Source: Symbiodinium natans (Eukaryota; Sar; Dinophyceae; Suessiales; Symbiodiniaceae). Taken from it: a stretch of 64,000 nucleotides of DNA. The notes below the pieces were generated by a model. That model was not told the origin of the DNA. It was given only the letters and a program-made list of their open reading frames with translations, and searched no databases. The stretch lies in NCBI GenBank assembly GCA_905221605.1, contig CAJNDS010002268.1:855232-919231 (forward strand), given 5' to 3'. Below are positions 43,206-53,285 of the stretch, in pieces. The number at the start of each line of letters is the position of its first letter. Position 1 is the first letter of the stretch. The translations under genes were made by a program, and so were the position numbers.

Positions 43206-44654
43206 AGTACTAGTAGTAATAGTAGTAATTTAGTAATGGTAGTAATAGTAGTAGTCGTAGCAAAATGCTTCCACCCTGAACCCAAAACCCTTGAACTCTT
43301 GAACCCTTAAACCCGTAAAACCCTTAACCCCTCAAACCCTGAAACCCTTTGTCCCTAGACTCCCGCAAGCGATCTTTACACATCCGATGGGCTCACAAAC
43401 CACGAATACTAAACAAAAAGGTTGAGGTTTAGGGTTTAGGGTTTAGGGTTTAGTAATTTAGGGTTTAGGGTTTAGGGTTTAAGGGTCTGATCTGACTAGC
43501 TCTGCCGGTGGTCGCCTGCAGGCTGGGAAGGATGACGCTGGATTTCGATTACAGTTGTCAAATAAAAGGTTTAGGGTTTAGGATTTAGGATTTAGGGTTT
43601 AGGGTTTAGGGGTTCGGGTTTAGGGTTTAGGGGTTCGGGTAATTTAGGGCAACTTTAATATCTCCCTCTGGGCGGGCCCGTGTCGGATATCCATTAAAAT
43701 CGATCTTCATGCCTAACAGGGTGTCCTGATCAGGCACGACGAGGTCTTAAAATCGATTTTAATTGATTTTGACCGCGTCTCCGACCTTGGGGTATTAAAA
43801 TGGATTCTAATGCTTTTTGCTTGAGGGGCCGGTTCCGGAGGCGTGGGGGTCTTAGGGAGCTAAGGGGGCGAAAGGGGCTTAGGGGTTTAGGGGGCCTAGG
43901 TGGTTTAGGGGGCTTAAGGGGCTTAGGGGGCTTAGCGGGCTTAGGGGTTTCAGGAGTTTAGGGGTGTTAGGGGGCCTAGGGGGTTTAGGGGGTTCAGGGG
44001 GCTTGGGGCGCTTAGGCGGCTTAGGGGGTTCAGGTCTGGGGGCTTGGTTTGTAGACACCTTAACCCTGCAAAATCCGAAATATTGCACGCGCGCGTGGAT
44101 AGTGCAGGATTTCGGTCAGTCACGCACGTGCCCTTTCAAAGCATTGCAAGGACAGCAATGTTAAGATTCAAGGTTTGGAAGGGATGACCTACATAATAAA
44201 CGTGATGCAGGATTTCGTCCTTCAACAGTAGGTACCCATGAACCTCCAAGTACAAGTACAGGGTGTTGTGCTGACATTGCTTTCAGATCCGTGCGCTAGT
44301 GCATCCTAAACCCTAAACCCTAAACCCTAAACCCTATACTTGTCTGCGGCATCACAGAGACATGCGCAAAAAAAACACCAGAGACCCTGATACTCCTTCA
44401 GCAAGGCATATACTCCTGAAGCCATCATAAGGAACCCCTTTTTGTGATTCAAGAGGGGTATTCCTTAATTCAGGGGTCTCTGAGTCCCTGGGAACCACAT
44501 GCCGCAATGGCACCGCATCAGCGGAAGGAAGATGTGCAACCTTGGACTGTAACTAACTTTGCCCTGCATGAGTCATGCCTCGAGTACTTTTGGGTGTTTA
44601 GGGTTTGAGGCTTAGGGCTAAGGGCTTCAGGTTTAGGCTTAGGAAGGCTACGTC

Positions 44655-44766
44655 TGTCAGTTGGGGCTTGAGGGAAGGGCTCTCGCTCGCGCCTGAAGTC
44701 ATATCCTTGGCAGCGAAGGAAGGCCCGAACTCCTAAACCTGAAGGCAAGCTCAGGGCTGCTCCCAA
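44655..44766 (-). CDS. Candidate exon, unidentified
   Basis: The minus strand reads MGAALSLPSGLGVRAFLRCQ followed by a basic stretch GYDFRREREPFPQ, ending at telomere-derived repeats. MGAAL at the start could be a myristoylation-type N-terminus, but no other support exists. Confidence 0.25.
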
Positions 44767-44851
44767 CTCTCAACTATGACCTAAACCCTAAACCCTAAAC
44801 TTCAGGAAACTAGGACTATGGGACTTTCGGGCCCCCAAACCTTCCAACCAT

Positions 44852-45015
44852 ACTTGGAGTTTCATGGGTAGCGAAAATGAGGTTTAGGGTTTGGGTTTAG
44901 GTTAAGTAGGGTTGGGTTTAGGTTAAGTAGGGTTGGGTTTAGGTTAAGTAGGGTTATCCGTACCCGAATTAGGGTTGCAAGTATAGCTTCACCCAGAAAT
45001 TCTCATGAACCTCCG
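44852..45015. mobile_element. Family-A element carrying a 20-bp tandem repeat
   Basis: Ends ACTTGGAGTTTCATGGGTAG and TCTCATGAACCTCC; the inside has three copies of GGGTTTAGGTTAAGTAGGGT-like units, and a long CCCTAAA array follows at 45016. Confidence 0.5.
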
Positions 45016-45135
45016 AAACCCTAAACCCTAAACCCTAAACCCTAAACCCTAAACCCTAAACCCTAAACCCTAAACCCTAAACCCTAAACCCTAAACCCTA
45101 AACCCTAAACCCTAAACCCTAAACCCTAAACCCTA
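45016..45135. repeat. CCCTAAA array
   Basis: About 17 perfect units directly after a family-A end. Confidence 0.85.
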
Positions 45136-45623
45136 CCACCATCTAAGGAAAGCTGGGGCGCAGCTCCGTCGCGCGCAACTTGCGGAGGAAGGTCCGCTGC
45201 CTCGCAAGGAGCCCTAACGGTTTAGCCTTCAGGGTCTTGGGTATTTGGGTTTGAACCCTAAACCCTAAACCCTAAACCCTAAACCCTGGTTTAGTGTTTG
45301 GGGTTTAAGGTTTAAGCTACCACCAGTACTGCATGCGCTTGCACTGGCAAGGGCCGCATCAGGAACCTAAACCAAAAACCCTACACTGGGTTGGCCTTTC
45401 AACTCTCTGAACAACATATATATATATATATATATTATGTATTTATATTATATTATATATAGGGTTTAGGGTTTAGGGTTTAGGGTCTATAAACCCAAAT
45501 AAGGAAAACAGCAGGTGTCCCAACAAAAACAACCTAGCAAACCACCCGACGAAAGTCTAAACTGAGTCTAAACGCCAGAGAGCCAGAGCACCTGGCCTAC
45601 CAAAAAAGATGCAGGGGACTAGA

Positions 45624-45762
45624 GGAGGGACCCTTGTAAGGGACCTGAGGGGCTCTTCAGGGGGTTATTTCGGGGTTACTTAGGTATATAGGGTATGTAT
45701 GGGGGTTCTATAGGGGAATGAGATTAGGGGTCCCTTCTAGGGGTCCCTCCTTATACCCCTTA
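45624..45762. mobile_element. Family-H element
   Basis: GGAGGGACCCTTGTAAGGGA on the left and GGGGTCCCTCCTTATA on the right; interior GGGTATGTATGGGGGTTCTA. Confidence 0.5.
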
Positions 45763-46208
45763 AAGGATGCAGGGTTTGGGCAAGCGGCGCTGAGCTGCAG
45801 TTGTTGCTTACTTCAGGTCTTTGTCCCCATAGAGCCTCCCCTTGAGGAGGATACCTTTAAGTCTATCAGGGTCCAAAGAAGGATTCAAAGTTCATTCCTT
45901 CACTAAGGGGCAGTGGGCCCCAAACCCTAAACCCCTAAACCCTAAACCCTATTCCTTGATTAAGGGTTTGTTTAGGGTTCTTTGGTTCGGCGCTGGGCCA
46001 GGGCAACCCCATTGCTGCTGGGCTGCTTCCTTTCAACAGGGTTTAGGGTCTAGGGTCTAGGGTTTAGGGTTAGGGTTTAGGTCTTAGGTCTTAGGGCTTA
46101 GGGTTTAGGGATATGGTTTGAGTCATTCGGTCTTGGCCTTTGGATCTAGCTGACTAGCTTGTTGATCTTCTTGTGCTTTGCTGTATTGCAAGAAGGAACG
46201 GCGTCTCA

Positions 46209-46357
46209 TATAGGGGCCTGAATAATTGGAATAGGGTCTTGGGGTTGTTGTAGTACAGTTATAAAGGGACGCTATAAGGGAATACTATCACTCATTCCCT
46301 AAACCCTAAACCCTAAACCCTACACCCTGAACCCTAAACCCCAACCGACCCCTATAG
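46209..46357. mobile_element. Family-E element with a CCCTAAA tract inside
   Basis: Ends TATAGGGGCCTGAATAATTG and CCGACCCCTATA; the tract at 46299-46346 splits the right arm. Confidence 0.6.
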
Positions 46358-46379
46358 TAGGCATGGGCCTGCCTGCGAT

Positions 46380-46482
46380 CTGGCATGGAGGGCTTCCCAT
46401 GGAGCATGTGACAGTAGCCGCAATCGTCTCCGTTGTCGCAGTGGCCGGCATGAAAGAAGACACCTTGCAAGCTCAAAACCGG
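46380..46482 (-). CDS. Exon with CCCH zinc-finger-like motif
   Basis: The minus strand reads GVFFHAGHCDNGDDCGYCHM and then LHGKPSM. The spacing HC-x4-DC-GYCH resembles the C-x5-C-x3-H half of CCCH zinc fingers in RNA-binding proteins, which are abundant in dinoflagellates. Only part of the finger lies in this exon. A TTTAGGG array begins right at its upstream edge (46483). An adjacent open minus-strand stretch at about 46520-46640 (SPVPQPISWAQGL) may be the preceding exon. Confidence 0.45.
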
Positions 46483-46679
46483 TTTAGGGTTTAGGGTTTA
46501 GGGTTTAGGGTTTAGGGTTTAGGGAAACCACAGAAAGCCTGCATGGCAGGGGGCCATCCGGTCTTGGAAGACAGGTGATATACACAAACCCTGAGCCCAC
46601 GAAATCGGCTGAGGCACAGGGCTTGCGGCACACCTGGCAAGCTGCAAGGGTTTAGGGTTTAGGGTTTAGGGTTTCGGGT

Positions 46680-46740
46680 TTAGGGTTTCGGGTCTAGGGT
46701 CTAGGGTCTAGGGTCTAGGGTCTAGGGTCTAGGGTTTAGG
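46680..46740. repeat. GGGTCTA variant array
   Basis: Seven copies of GGGTCTA after TTTAGGG and TTTCGGG units. The same variant forms an array at 47565-47603. Confidence 0.8.
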
Positions 46741-47072
46741 GTTTGCAAGTTGCCCCCTGGCATGACTTAGGGGCTTCTTTAATTCGAACAGGTGTTCTGG
46801 GTAGTTTGTACAGGGATTAGGAAAATACTTCTTCAGGGATTCTTCAGCAGATAACCATGGCAATGATAGGGACAGTTCTCAAGATGATGGTCCCGTTTTG
46901 GGTGCCCTGAACACTAGGGGCCGCCTTATAATAGCAACCCCAAAGAAGAAAACCCCAAACTGGAAAGGTGACCATATGGGGCATGGGCCCAACTACCTAG
47001 TCTTAGACACACTTGAGTCGCAACGGCGGGCATGGTTTCGAGCCTCTCTCATGAACTTGAAGTAGAGGACTG

Positions 47073-47165
47073 AAGGAGGGACCCGTTATAAGGGGACCTT
47101 AGGGGTTATTTAGGGGCTACATAGGGACTATGTGTAAGGCATACAAAGGAGAAACACAATGAGGG
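47073..47165. mobile_element. Family-H element, partial
   Basis: GGAGGGACCCGTTATAAGGG with the same GGGGTTATTTAGGGGCTAC interior; the right end has decayed. Confidence 0.4.
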
Positions 47166-47374
47166 GAAGAAGATTACCCTGGAAAGCCAGTTGCCTGACG
47201 GTACAACGAGATGCCATGAGTCGGCCCCGAAACCCTCAACCCTAAGCTCTAAACCCTAAACCCGAAACCCTAGACCCCGAAACCCTAAACCCTAAGCTCT
47301 AAACCCGAAACCCTAAACCCGAAACCCTAAACCCCAAACCCTAAACCCTAAACCCCAAACATCCCCCAACCCAA

Positions 47375-47490
47375 AAAGCGCGCCCTTGGGCCGACTCCCC
47401 GCCTCTGGATGCGCGAAGCTTCCAGGATTGCGAGGAATGTTCTTCTTCGCGGCCTCACGAAGGGCTCTCACGTGCGCACCACGGAAAAAG
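47375..47490 (-). CDS. Exon, unidentified, basic
   Basis: The minus strand is open for about 38 codons: RGAHVRALREAAKKNIPRNP then GSFAHPEAGSRPKGALF. It fills the gap between a CCCTAAA array (47335-47360) and a TTTAGGG array (47505 on). Family unknown. Confidence 0.45.
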
Positions 47491-47887
47491 AACGCAAGAT
47501 TAAGGTTTAGGGTTTAGGGTTTAGGGTTTAGGGTTTAGGGTTTAGGGTTTAGGGTTTAGGGTTGAGGGTCTAGGGTCTAGGGTCTAGGGTCTAGGGTCTA
47601 GGGTTTAGGGTTTAGGGTTTAGGGTTTAGGGTGAAGGGTGACAGTCTAACTTTGACCAGATATCCGATGGCGAAGCTCGAATATTCGGTGAGCAAAGTCT
47701 AACATCTGCGGTTTCTCAACACGCGTCGACGAATTTGGGAAGGGAGTCTTTCGCCTTACCAGATACATGTAGGCTTCGAAGCCTCACAAAGCTGCTTGTG
47801 CCCCTCACCCGAAAACCCTAAACCCTAAACCCTGAACCCTGAACCCTGAACCCTGCACCCTAACCCTTAACCCTAAAATCCTCAAAC

Positions 47888-47985
47888 AACTGGTCTCTGT
47901 GGGTACATCGAACTGATGTGGGCCTGTGGTCGGCGAGCCCCCATTACAATACAGGGCCGGTGCAGTTTGAGGGGACAGGGAGGGT
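47888..47985 (-). CDS. Duplicated exon, copy 1
   Basis: The minus strand is open for 32 codons including LYCNGGSPTTGPHQFDVPTE. A near-identical exon lies at 50275-50385 (LYCKGGSPTTGPHQFDVPTE). The open frame is kept in both copies despite substitutions, which supports coding. Family unknown. Confidence 0.5.
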
Positions 47986-48084
47986 TTAGTGTTTAGGGTT
48001 TAGGTTTCGGGTTTAGGGTGTAGGGCTTAGGGTTTAGGGTAATTCACGTTGCTAAGTGTTTTCCGCCTGGACATTGCTTACCAG

Positions 48085-48132
48085 CGCTTCCGCTTTTGCG
48101 CTCTCCGAGGCACCCGCCCCTCCTGCACATGC
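48085..48132 (-). CDS. Duplicated short exon, copy 1
   Basis: The minus-strand block GAGGGGCGGGTGCC to GCGCT lies between a TGCAG acceptor and a GTAAGC donor at about 48084. The second copy (about 50475-50515) has GC at the donor position. Reading frame uncertain. Confidence 0.35.
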
Positions 48133-49013
48133 AATTCGGGATCAGGTCACGGTGATCATCATGTTTTGGGATGTTCCCCCTCATACTAACAGCTATCTAG
48201 AAGGATTCGCACGTTCTACCATCATACTATCTCGGCACGACCTAAACCTTAAAAAACAAAGATTAAAATCCGTGCTACCCTTATAAGGAAGAACATTTTG
48301 CATTTTCTGGGGGTTCTTATTCTCAATTAAACAAAAGGGGGGAGGGGGGGGGGGAGGGAGGCAAGACAAAATAAATAGAAATTGTACGTGGTATCATTCT
48401 GAATTTCCCAAGTTATTTGTCTAAACAGCTGACAAGCTGAGTTTCAGTATATTATACCCAAACACATTGAGCGTCGGATTTTATTTGCTGGCGGGCGCAA
48501 TGAGCCTATTGTAACGTTCGGCCCCTGATCTCGTTTGCCTTAAAACACGTCTTCCGGGCCAATGTCGTCTTAAGGGGTGATCTCGTTCAGTAGCAAATAG
48601 CACTTGGAGTGTGTAGTGAGTGATATAGTTGCCCTTGACCTTCGCCCGGCAACCCATAGTGCTTCTCTGAGCAACTCTGTCATTTTCACCCGTTTACGGT
48701 TAGGGTTTAGGGAGCAGGGCTCAAGTTGTTGCGAAGACGTGCCACAGTACTCTTGTTGCCTCCGTGGAAAGCAACTAAACAGGAGACACTTCACTCCTAA
48801 ACTGGCCCTAAACCTTCCAGCCCTGTATCAATAGCTCCTAAACCCTAATCCTTGTGTTTGTGCCTCCCACAGCCCTCTGGCTTCCCTAGCTGCCTTCGTG
48901 CAATTTTTTGATCACGTTTGGATCTCGTTTGGGATCGGCAGCAATCTCCGGGCCCGCCAGACCCCACGTCCCCTCAATCCCCAACCTGGGCCGAAGCGGC
49001 TGAGCCTCACCTA

Positions 49014-49087
49014 AACCCTAAACCCTAAACCCTAAACCCTAAACCCTAAACCCTAAACCCTAAACCCTAAACCCTAAACCCTAAACC
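49014..49087. repeat. CCCTAAA array
   Basis: About 10 perfect units inside copy 1 of the tandem duplication. Confidence 0.85.
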
Positions 49088-49859
49088 CAAGGCTTCAGAG
49101 TCTAAGCGGTTCAAAGCACAGCCGCCGTTCCCAGCGAGCAGCCTTTGCCAGCAATAGCCTACGCGAGACCAACTCTTCATCGTTTAGCGAAAGCATGCGA
49201 AAGCCTTCACACAACTATACATGGTCTCTATGTATATATAACTAAACAAAGGCTTAGTTATATATATATATATATATAATATAGGTACAGATAAGGATTA
49301 TGTATGCAGTAAATGCAAGTAAACAAGTACAAGTATAAATCTCTTCATTCTACAACATGATCTCGTTTGATGTTCGGCCCCGATCTCGTTACCGAGAGAG
49401 AGTGACACCCCAACCAAAAAATAGGGCACATCCAAAGTAACTCTGCTCGTGCGTGAATAAAAGCGGTTGCTCACTCCCTCCCCCCCTCACCGCCCACCCC
49501 CTCACCCCCCGCCACCCCCCACCCCCCCTCACCACCCCCCCCCCCACCCCCCCCCCCCCGCCCTCCCAAAATGAAAGCCGTAGTTCCAAAACAGAAGCCC
49601 GGTCAAAACCCGGTCAAAAACCCGGTCAAAACGTTAATGGGACCCAAACCCTATACAAGTTGCACCCGGGAGGCATCCACCCTAAAAGAATCATGGAGAG
49701 CTCCCCGAAAACTAATTTCCAAAACAAAACTGTCGGTCAAAACTTTCGTTCAAAACTTTCGGTCAAAACCCAGTCAAAACCCGGTCAAAAACGTTAATGG
49801 GACCCAAACACTATAAATTCTACAAACCCTAAACCCTTAACCCTAAACCCTAAAACCCT

Positions 49860-49938
49860 TCCTGCACTGCTCGGCCGTTGGTCCTTCTGTCACTGGCTCC
49901 TCTGCGCCCGAGGCCCGGATGACATCTCATCCTCATCA
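49860..49938 (-). pseudogene. Duplicated exon, copy 1, frame broken
   Basis: This is the minus-strand counterpart of 51597-51675. One base present in copy 2 (GCGTCAGAGG) is missing here (GCGCAGAGG), giving an early TGA. A family-B element abuts the exon start. Confidence 0.4.
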
Positions 49939-49939
49939 G

Positions 49940-50070
49940 TTGGGATGTTCCCCCTTTCTTCTAGCAGCTCCTTAATCGGGAACCCTGAACCCTAAACCCT
50001 GAAACCTAAACCCTAAACTCTAAACCCTAAACCCCCTAAGGACTGCTAGTATAAGGGGTAACGTCCCAAC
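49940..50070. mobile_element. Family-B element with an internal CCCTAAA array
   Basis: Ends TTGGGATGTTCCCCCTTTCT and GGGGTAACGTCCCAA; the middle (49980-50035) is replaced by CCCTAAA-type repeats. Paralogous to 51677-51790. Confidence 0.6.
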
Positions 50071-50274
50071 TCACCAGTCTTGAACACGAGCTGCATGGGG
50101 GGGGGGGGGGGGGGGGGGGTTGGACAGTTGGACATGTTAGCGCACTTGGGACATCTAGTGCTCAGTTGGAAATAACCTTGCGGGAGCCCCTAAACCCTAA
50201 AGCCTAAACCCTAGACCCTGAATCCTGGACCCTGAACCCTACACCCTAACCCTTAACCCTAAACCCTAAAACCC

Positions 50275-50385
50275 TCAAACAAACTGGGCTCTGTGGGTAC
50301 ATCGAACTGATGGGGGCCTGTGGTCGGCGAGCCTCCCTTACAATACAGGGCCGGTGAAGTTTGAGGGGACAGGGAGGGTTTAGTG
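50275..50385 (-). CDS. Duplicated exon, copy 2
   Basis: Second copy of the exon at 47888-47985; it reads LYCKGGSPTTGPHQFDVPTE on the minus strand and stays open. See that entry. Confidence 0.5.
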
Positions 50386-51174
50386 TTTAGGGTTTAGGGT
50401 TAGGGTGTAGGGTTTAGGGCTTAGGGGTTGGGAGAACTCACATTGCTAAGTGCTTGCCGCCTGGAAGTTGGTTGCCGGCGCTTCCGCTTTTGCGCTCTCC
50501 GAGGCACCCGCCCCTCCTGCACATGCAATTCGGGATCAGGTCACGGTGATCATCACGTCTTGGGATGCTCCCCCTCATACTAACAGGTCCTTCTCAGGGA
50601 TCATACAGGTCCTTCTTAGGGATTAGAGCTGCTTCTCACAACGACATCTACAAGGATTCGCGTGTTCAGTCAGGAGCAAAACCATCATACTATCTCGGCA
50701 CAACCTCAACCTTCAGCTTTAAACCTACTATTTGCTTACGACCCCTAAAAAACAAAGATTAACATCCGTGCTGCCCTTATAAGGAAGAACATTTTGCCTT
50801 TTCTGGGGTTTCTTATTCTTAAGCAAACAGTAGAAACCCTACACCCCAAACCTTCGCGGATGGGGGAGGGCGGGAGGGCGGGAGGGGGAGGGAGACCCTG
50901 TGGACCGAAGGCGTGCTGCGCGAGGCTACGCCTGAAAAAAAAACCAACGCGAATCAAGTACTGCAGGGCTATTGCCCTTCCACCCTGCACTTGCCCTCAG
51001 CCCTAAACCCTAAACCCTAAACCCTCAAGACAAAAGAAATAGAAATTGTACGTGGTATCATTCTGAATTTCCCAGGTTATTTGTCTAAACAGCTGACAAG
51101 CTCAGTTTAAGTATATTAATCCCAAATTCTCAATTTACTTAAACCCCCTCCCTCCACTCACCCCCTTCCCCTCC

Positions 51175-51315
51175 CCTGCTTGTCCCCCCCCCCCCCCCCA
51201 CCCTCCCTCACTCCAACCCCCCCCCCCCCCCCTCATGCGCCCATCCCCCCCCCCCCCTCATCCCCCTTTCCCCCTCCGCCCCCCCCCCCTTCCCCCGCCC
51301 CCCCCTCCCCCGCCC
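51175..51315. repeat. Poly-C-rich tract
   Basis: C runs of up to 18 with CCCTC spacers; its copy-1 counterpart is at 49478-49565. Confidence 0.8.
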
Positions 51316-51596
51316 TCCCAAAATGAAAAACGTAGTTCCAAACAGAAGCCCGGTCAAAACCCGGCCAAAAGCCGGTCAAAAACCCGGTCAAAACGTTAAT
51401 GGGACCCAAACCCTATACAAGTTGCATCCGGGAGGCATCCACCCTAAAAGAATCATGGAGAGCTCCCCGAAAACTAATTTCCAAAAATAAAACTTTCGGT
51501 CAAAACCCAGTCAAAACCCGGTCAAAACGTTAATGGGACCCAAACACTATACAATTTCTACAAACCCTAAACCCTTAACCCTAAACCCTAAACCCT

Positions 51597-51675
51597 TCCT
51601 GCCTGCTCGGCCGTTGGTCCTTCTGTCACTGGCTCCTCTGACGCCCGAGGCCCGGATGACATCTCATCCTCATCA
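51597..51675 (-). CDS. Duplicated exon, copy 2, acidic
   Basis: The minus strand reads TDEDEMSSGPRASEEPVTEG and then PTAEQ. Upstream, across a family-B element (51677-51790), a short block ends VFKT at a GTGAG donor; the direct repeat ACTG flanks the intron. Copy 1 carries a one-base deletion. Family unknown. Confidence 0.45.
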
Positions 51676-51676
51676 G

Positions 51677-51790
51677 TTGGGATGTTCCCCCTTTCTTCTA
51701 ACAGCTCCTTGATAGGGAACCCTAACCCTAAACCTTAAGCCCCTATTAGAATCCCTTTTAAGGACTGCTAGTTTATGGGGAACATCCCAA
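51677..51790. mobile_element. Family-B element with a short CCCTAAA tract
   Basis: Second copy of the element at 49940-50070 within the tandem duplication; its internal telomere-type tract is about half as long. Confidence 0.6.
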
Positions 51791-51814
51791 CTCACCAGTC
51801 TTGAACACGAGGTG

Positions 51815-51852
<38 letters not shown>

Positions 51853-52000
51853 GGACATGTTAGGGCACTTGGGACATCTAGTGCTCAGTTGGAAAAAACC
51901 TTGCGGGGGCTAAACCCTAAACCCTACACCCTACACCTTACACCCTAAACTCTAAACCCTAAACCCTAAACCTCTGCATTTAAGGCTTGGCTTTTTGCAG

Positions 52001-52058
52001 CCCGGGCCTGGACCAGATCGTGTGGAGGGGACTGATCGGCCTGGAAGCACGCTACAAG
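52001..52058 (+). CDS. Exon, unidentified
   Basis: A pyrimidine-rich tract ending TTTTTGCAG (51994-52000) precedes an open block reading PGLDQIVWRGLIGLEARYK, which ends at a GT donor (52059). This is one of the cleanest small exons by splice signal in this part. It marks a switch to plus-strand coding after the duplicated minus-strand block. Family unknown. Confidence 0.5.
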
Positions 52059-52296
52059 GTTAGGGTTTAGGGTTTAGGGCTTAGGGCTTAGGGCTTCGGG
52101 TTTCGGTTTTAGGGTTTAGGGTTACCTTGCGAAGCAGACTTGGAGGTTCATTCGGGTAGGTAGAAGTACCCTAAATACCTACACTACTCACTACTTGCCT
52201 AAAAACCCGAAAAACATAGCAATGTTCTTCCTTATGAAGGGGCATATAGGGATAAGTGTTTCTCTATTCTTTTGGTGTTCTTGAGCAACTAGTAGA

Positions 52297-52452
52297 TACT
52301 TGAAGGTTCATGGTACTTACTAACCAATTATAACTGTACTTATAACCCCACTTATAATACCCCTAAAGGGCCTTATAGGGGTTATCCCAATTATAAGTAG
52401 GGTTTTAAGTACAGTTATAAGTGGTTATTAAGTCCCATGAACCTTCAAGTAT
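52297..52452. mobile_element. Family-A inverted-repeat element, complete
   Basis: Ends TACTTGAAGGTTCATGGTAC and TCCCATGAACCTTCAAGTA. A partial A copy lies just upstream at 52139-52200. Confidence 0.7.
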
Positions 52453-52469
52453 CCATGAACCTTCAGGTA

Positions 52470-52556
52470 CCTTGTGCCTAGAAAGTTCAAAGAGCCGAAA
52501 GCTGAGCAAGACCGTTGATGCACAGCCGTTTGTACAGGAAACCCACTTGATGGGGT
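52470..52556 (+). CDS. Candidate exon, unidentified
   Basis: The plus strand is open after the family-A element at 52297-52452, reading LESSKSRKLSKTVDAQPFVQ and then ETHLMG. Ser- and Lys-rich. It may follow the exon at 52001-52058. Confidence 0.35.
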
Positions 52557-52949
52557 GTAGGGTTTAGGGTTTAGGGTTCAGGGCTTAGGTTTTAGGTTTT
52601 AGGTTTTAGGTTCCAGTTCCTCCGTTGCTATCGGGGGAGCAGAGCCCTCCTTTTCGGGTACCAAGGTCGATGCTCCGGGCCCCGGACCCCTCGCTGCAGC
52701 GTGCCCAAGGACCAGGGGCAGGGGGTACTCAAAAACTTCGTTTTTGAAGGCTCTCCGCCCTGGCCTGGCCCCCCCTCTTGGCCCCCCCTGGCCCTCCCGT
52801 GATCCCCTGACCCGCCGGCCGTCCTGGCCCCGACCCTTGGTTTCCCTGACCCTCCCGCCTCAAACCTTCTCTTGGTTGACAGTGGCCATCGGTGACGGAA
52901 AGGTCGTTTTTTGAAAGTAAGTGATTGTCATGAGTTTAGGCCTAAACCC

Positions 52950-53115
52950 TAAAAGGAATACGTTTGGGTGGCTTTGCCGCCTCGGACGGCGTGGGGTGGG
53001 AGAAAAGAATAAGATGGCCCTCCACGATCGGGCCAGAGCTGCTCTTCGCACCTGACAAGGCATTCGGGCCTCTGCTGCATCCTGACCTTCACAGCATCTA
53101 CGCCCCATTACAGCA
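52950..53115 (+). CDS. Exon, unidentified
   Basis: The plus strand is open for about 52 codons with good codon bias: GFAASDGVGWEKRIRWPSTI, then GPELLFAPDKAFGPLLHPDL and HSIYAPLQQT, running into a CCCTAAA array. A minus-strand reading is also open but has less protein-like composition. Upstream at 52615-52915 a longer plus-strand open stretch is Pro-rich and probably low-complexity. Confidence 0.4.
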
Positions 53116-53189
53116 AACCCTAAACCCTAAACCCTAAACCCTAAACCCTAAACCCTAAACCCTAAACCCTATACCCTAAAACAAAAAGA

Positions 53190-53285
53190 AACGTGTCCTT
53201 GGCGGAGACCAGATCTGGCTTCCACTCTGCCATGCGCTCGTAAAGAGTTGCCAAATCCCTTCGGACCTGGCAGAGACTTTCCCAA
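53190..53285 (-). CDS. Exon, unidentified
   Basis: The minus strand reads CQVRRDLATLYERMAEWKPD and then LVSAKDT, a clear amphipathic helix. Its upstream side touches one end of a family-C element (53283-53697). A possible first exon at about 53705-53755 (MLLKSWGGAGPELSRHQN) lies on the far side of that element. Confidence 0.5.

Larger units (their letters stand above)
45140..46370. other. Mostly non-coding stretch
   Basis: Telomere tracts, a TA microsatellite, a family-H and a family-E element. A small GC-rich island at 45150-45215 is open on both strands. Confidence 0.4.
47800..51920. repeat. Tandem segmental duplication, two units
   Basis: Unit 1 is about 47800-50200 and unit 2 about 50200-51920. 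Matching blocks: 47885-48330 with 50270-50830; 48365-48465 with 51028-51125; 49560-49975 with 51315-51715; 50040-50195 with 51760-51915. Unit 1 has about 1 kb (48470-49450) that unit 2 lacks. Both carry the same exons, poly-C/poly-G tracts and family-B elements. Confidence 0.75.

Noticed and set aside
52615-52915. Plus-strand open stretch of about 100 codons
   Set aside because: Dominated by CCCTGGCCC-type low complexity and Pro-rich; the open frame follows from base composition.
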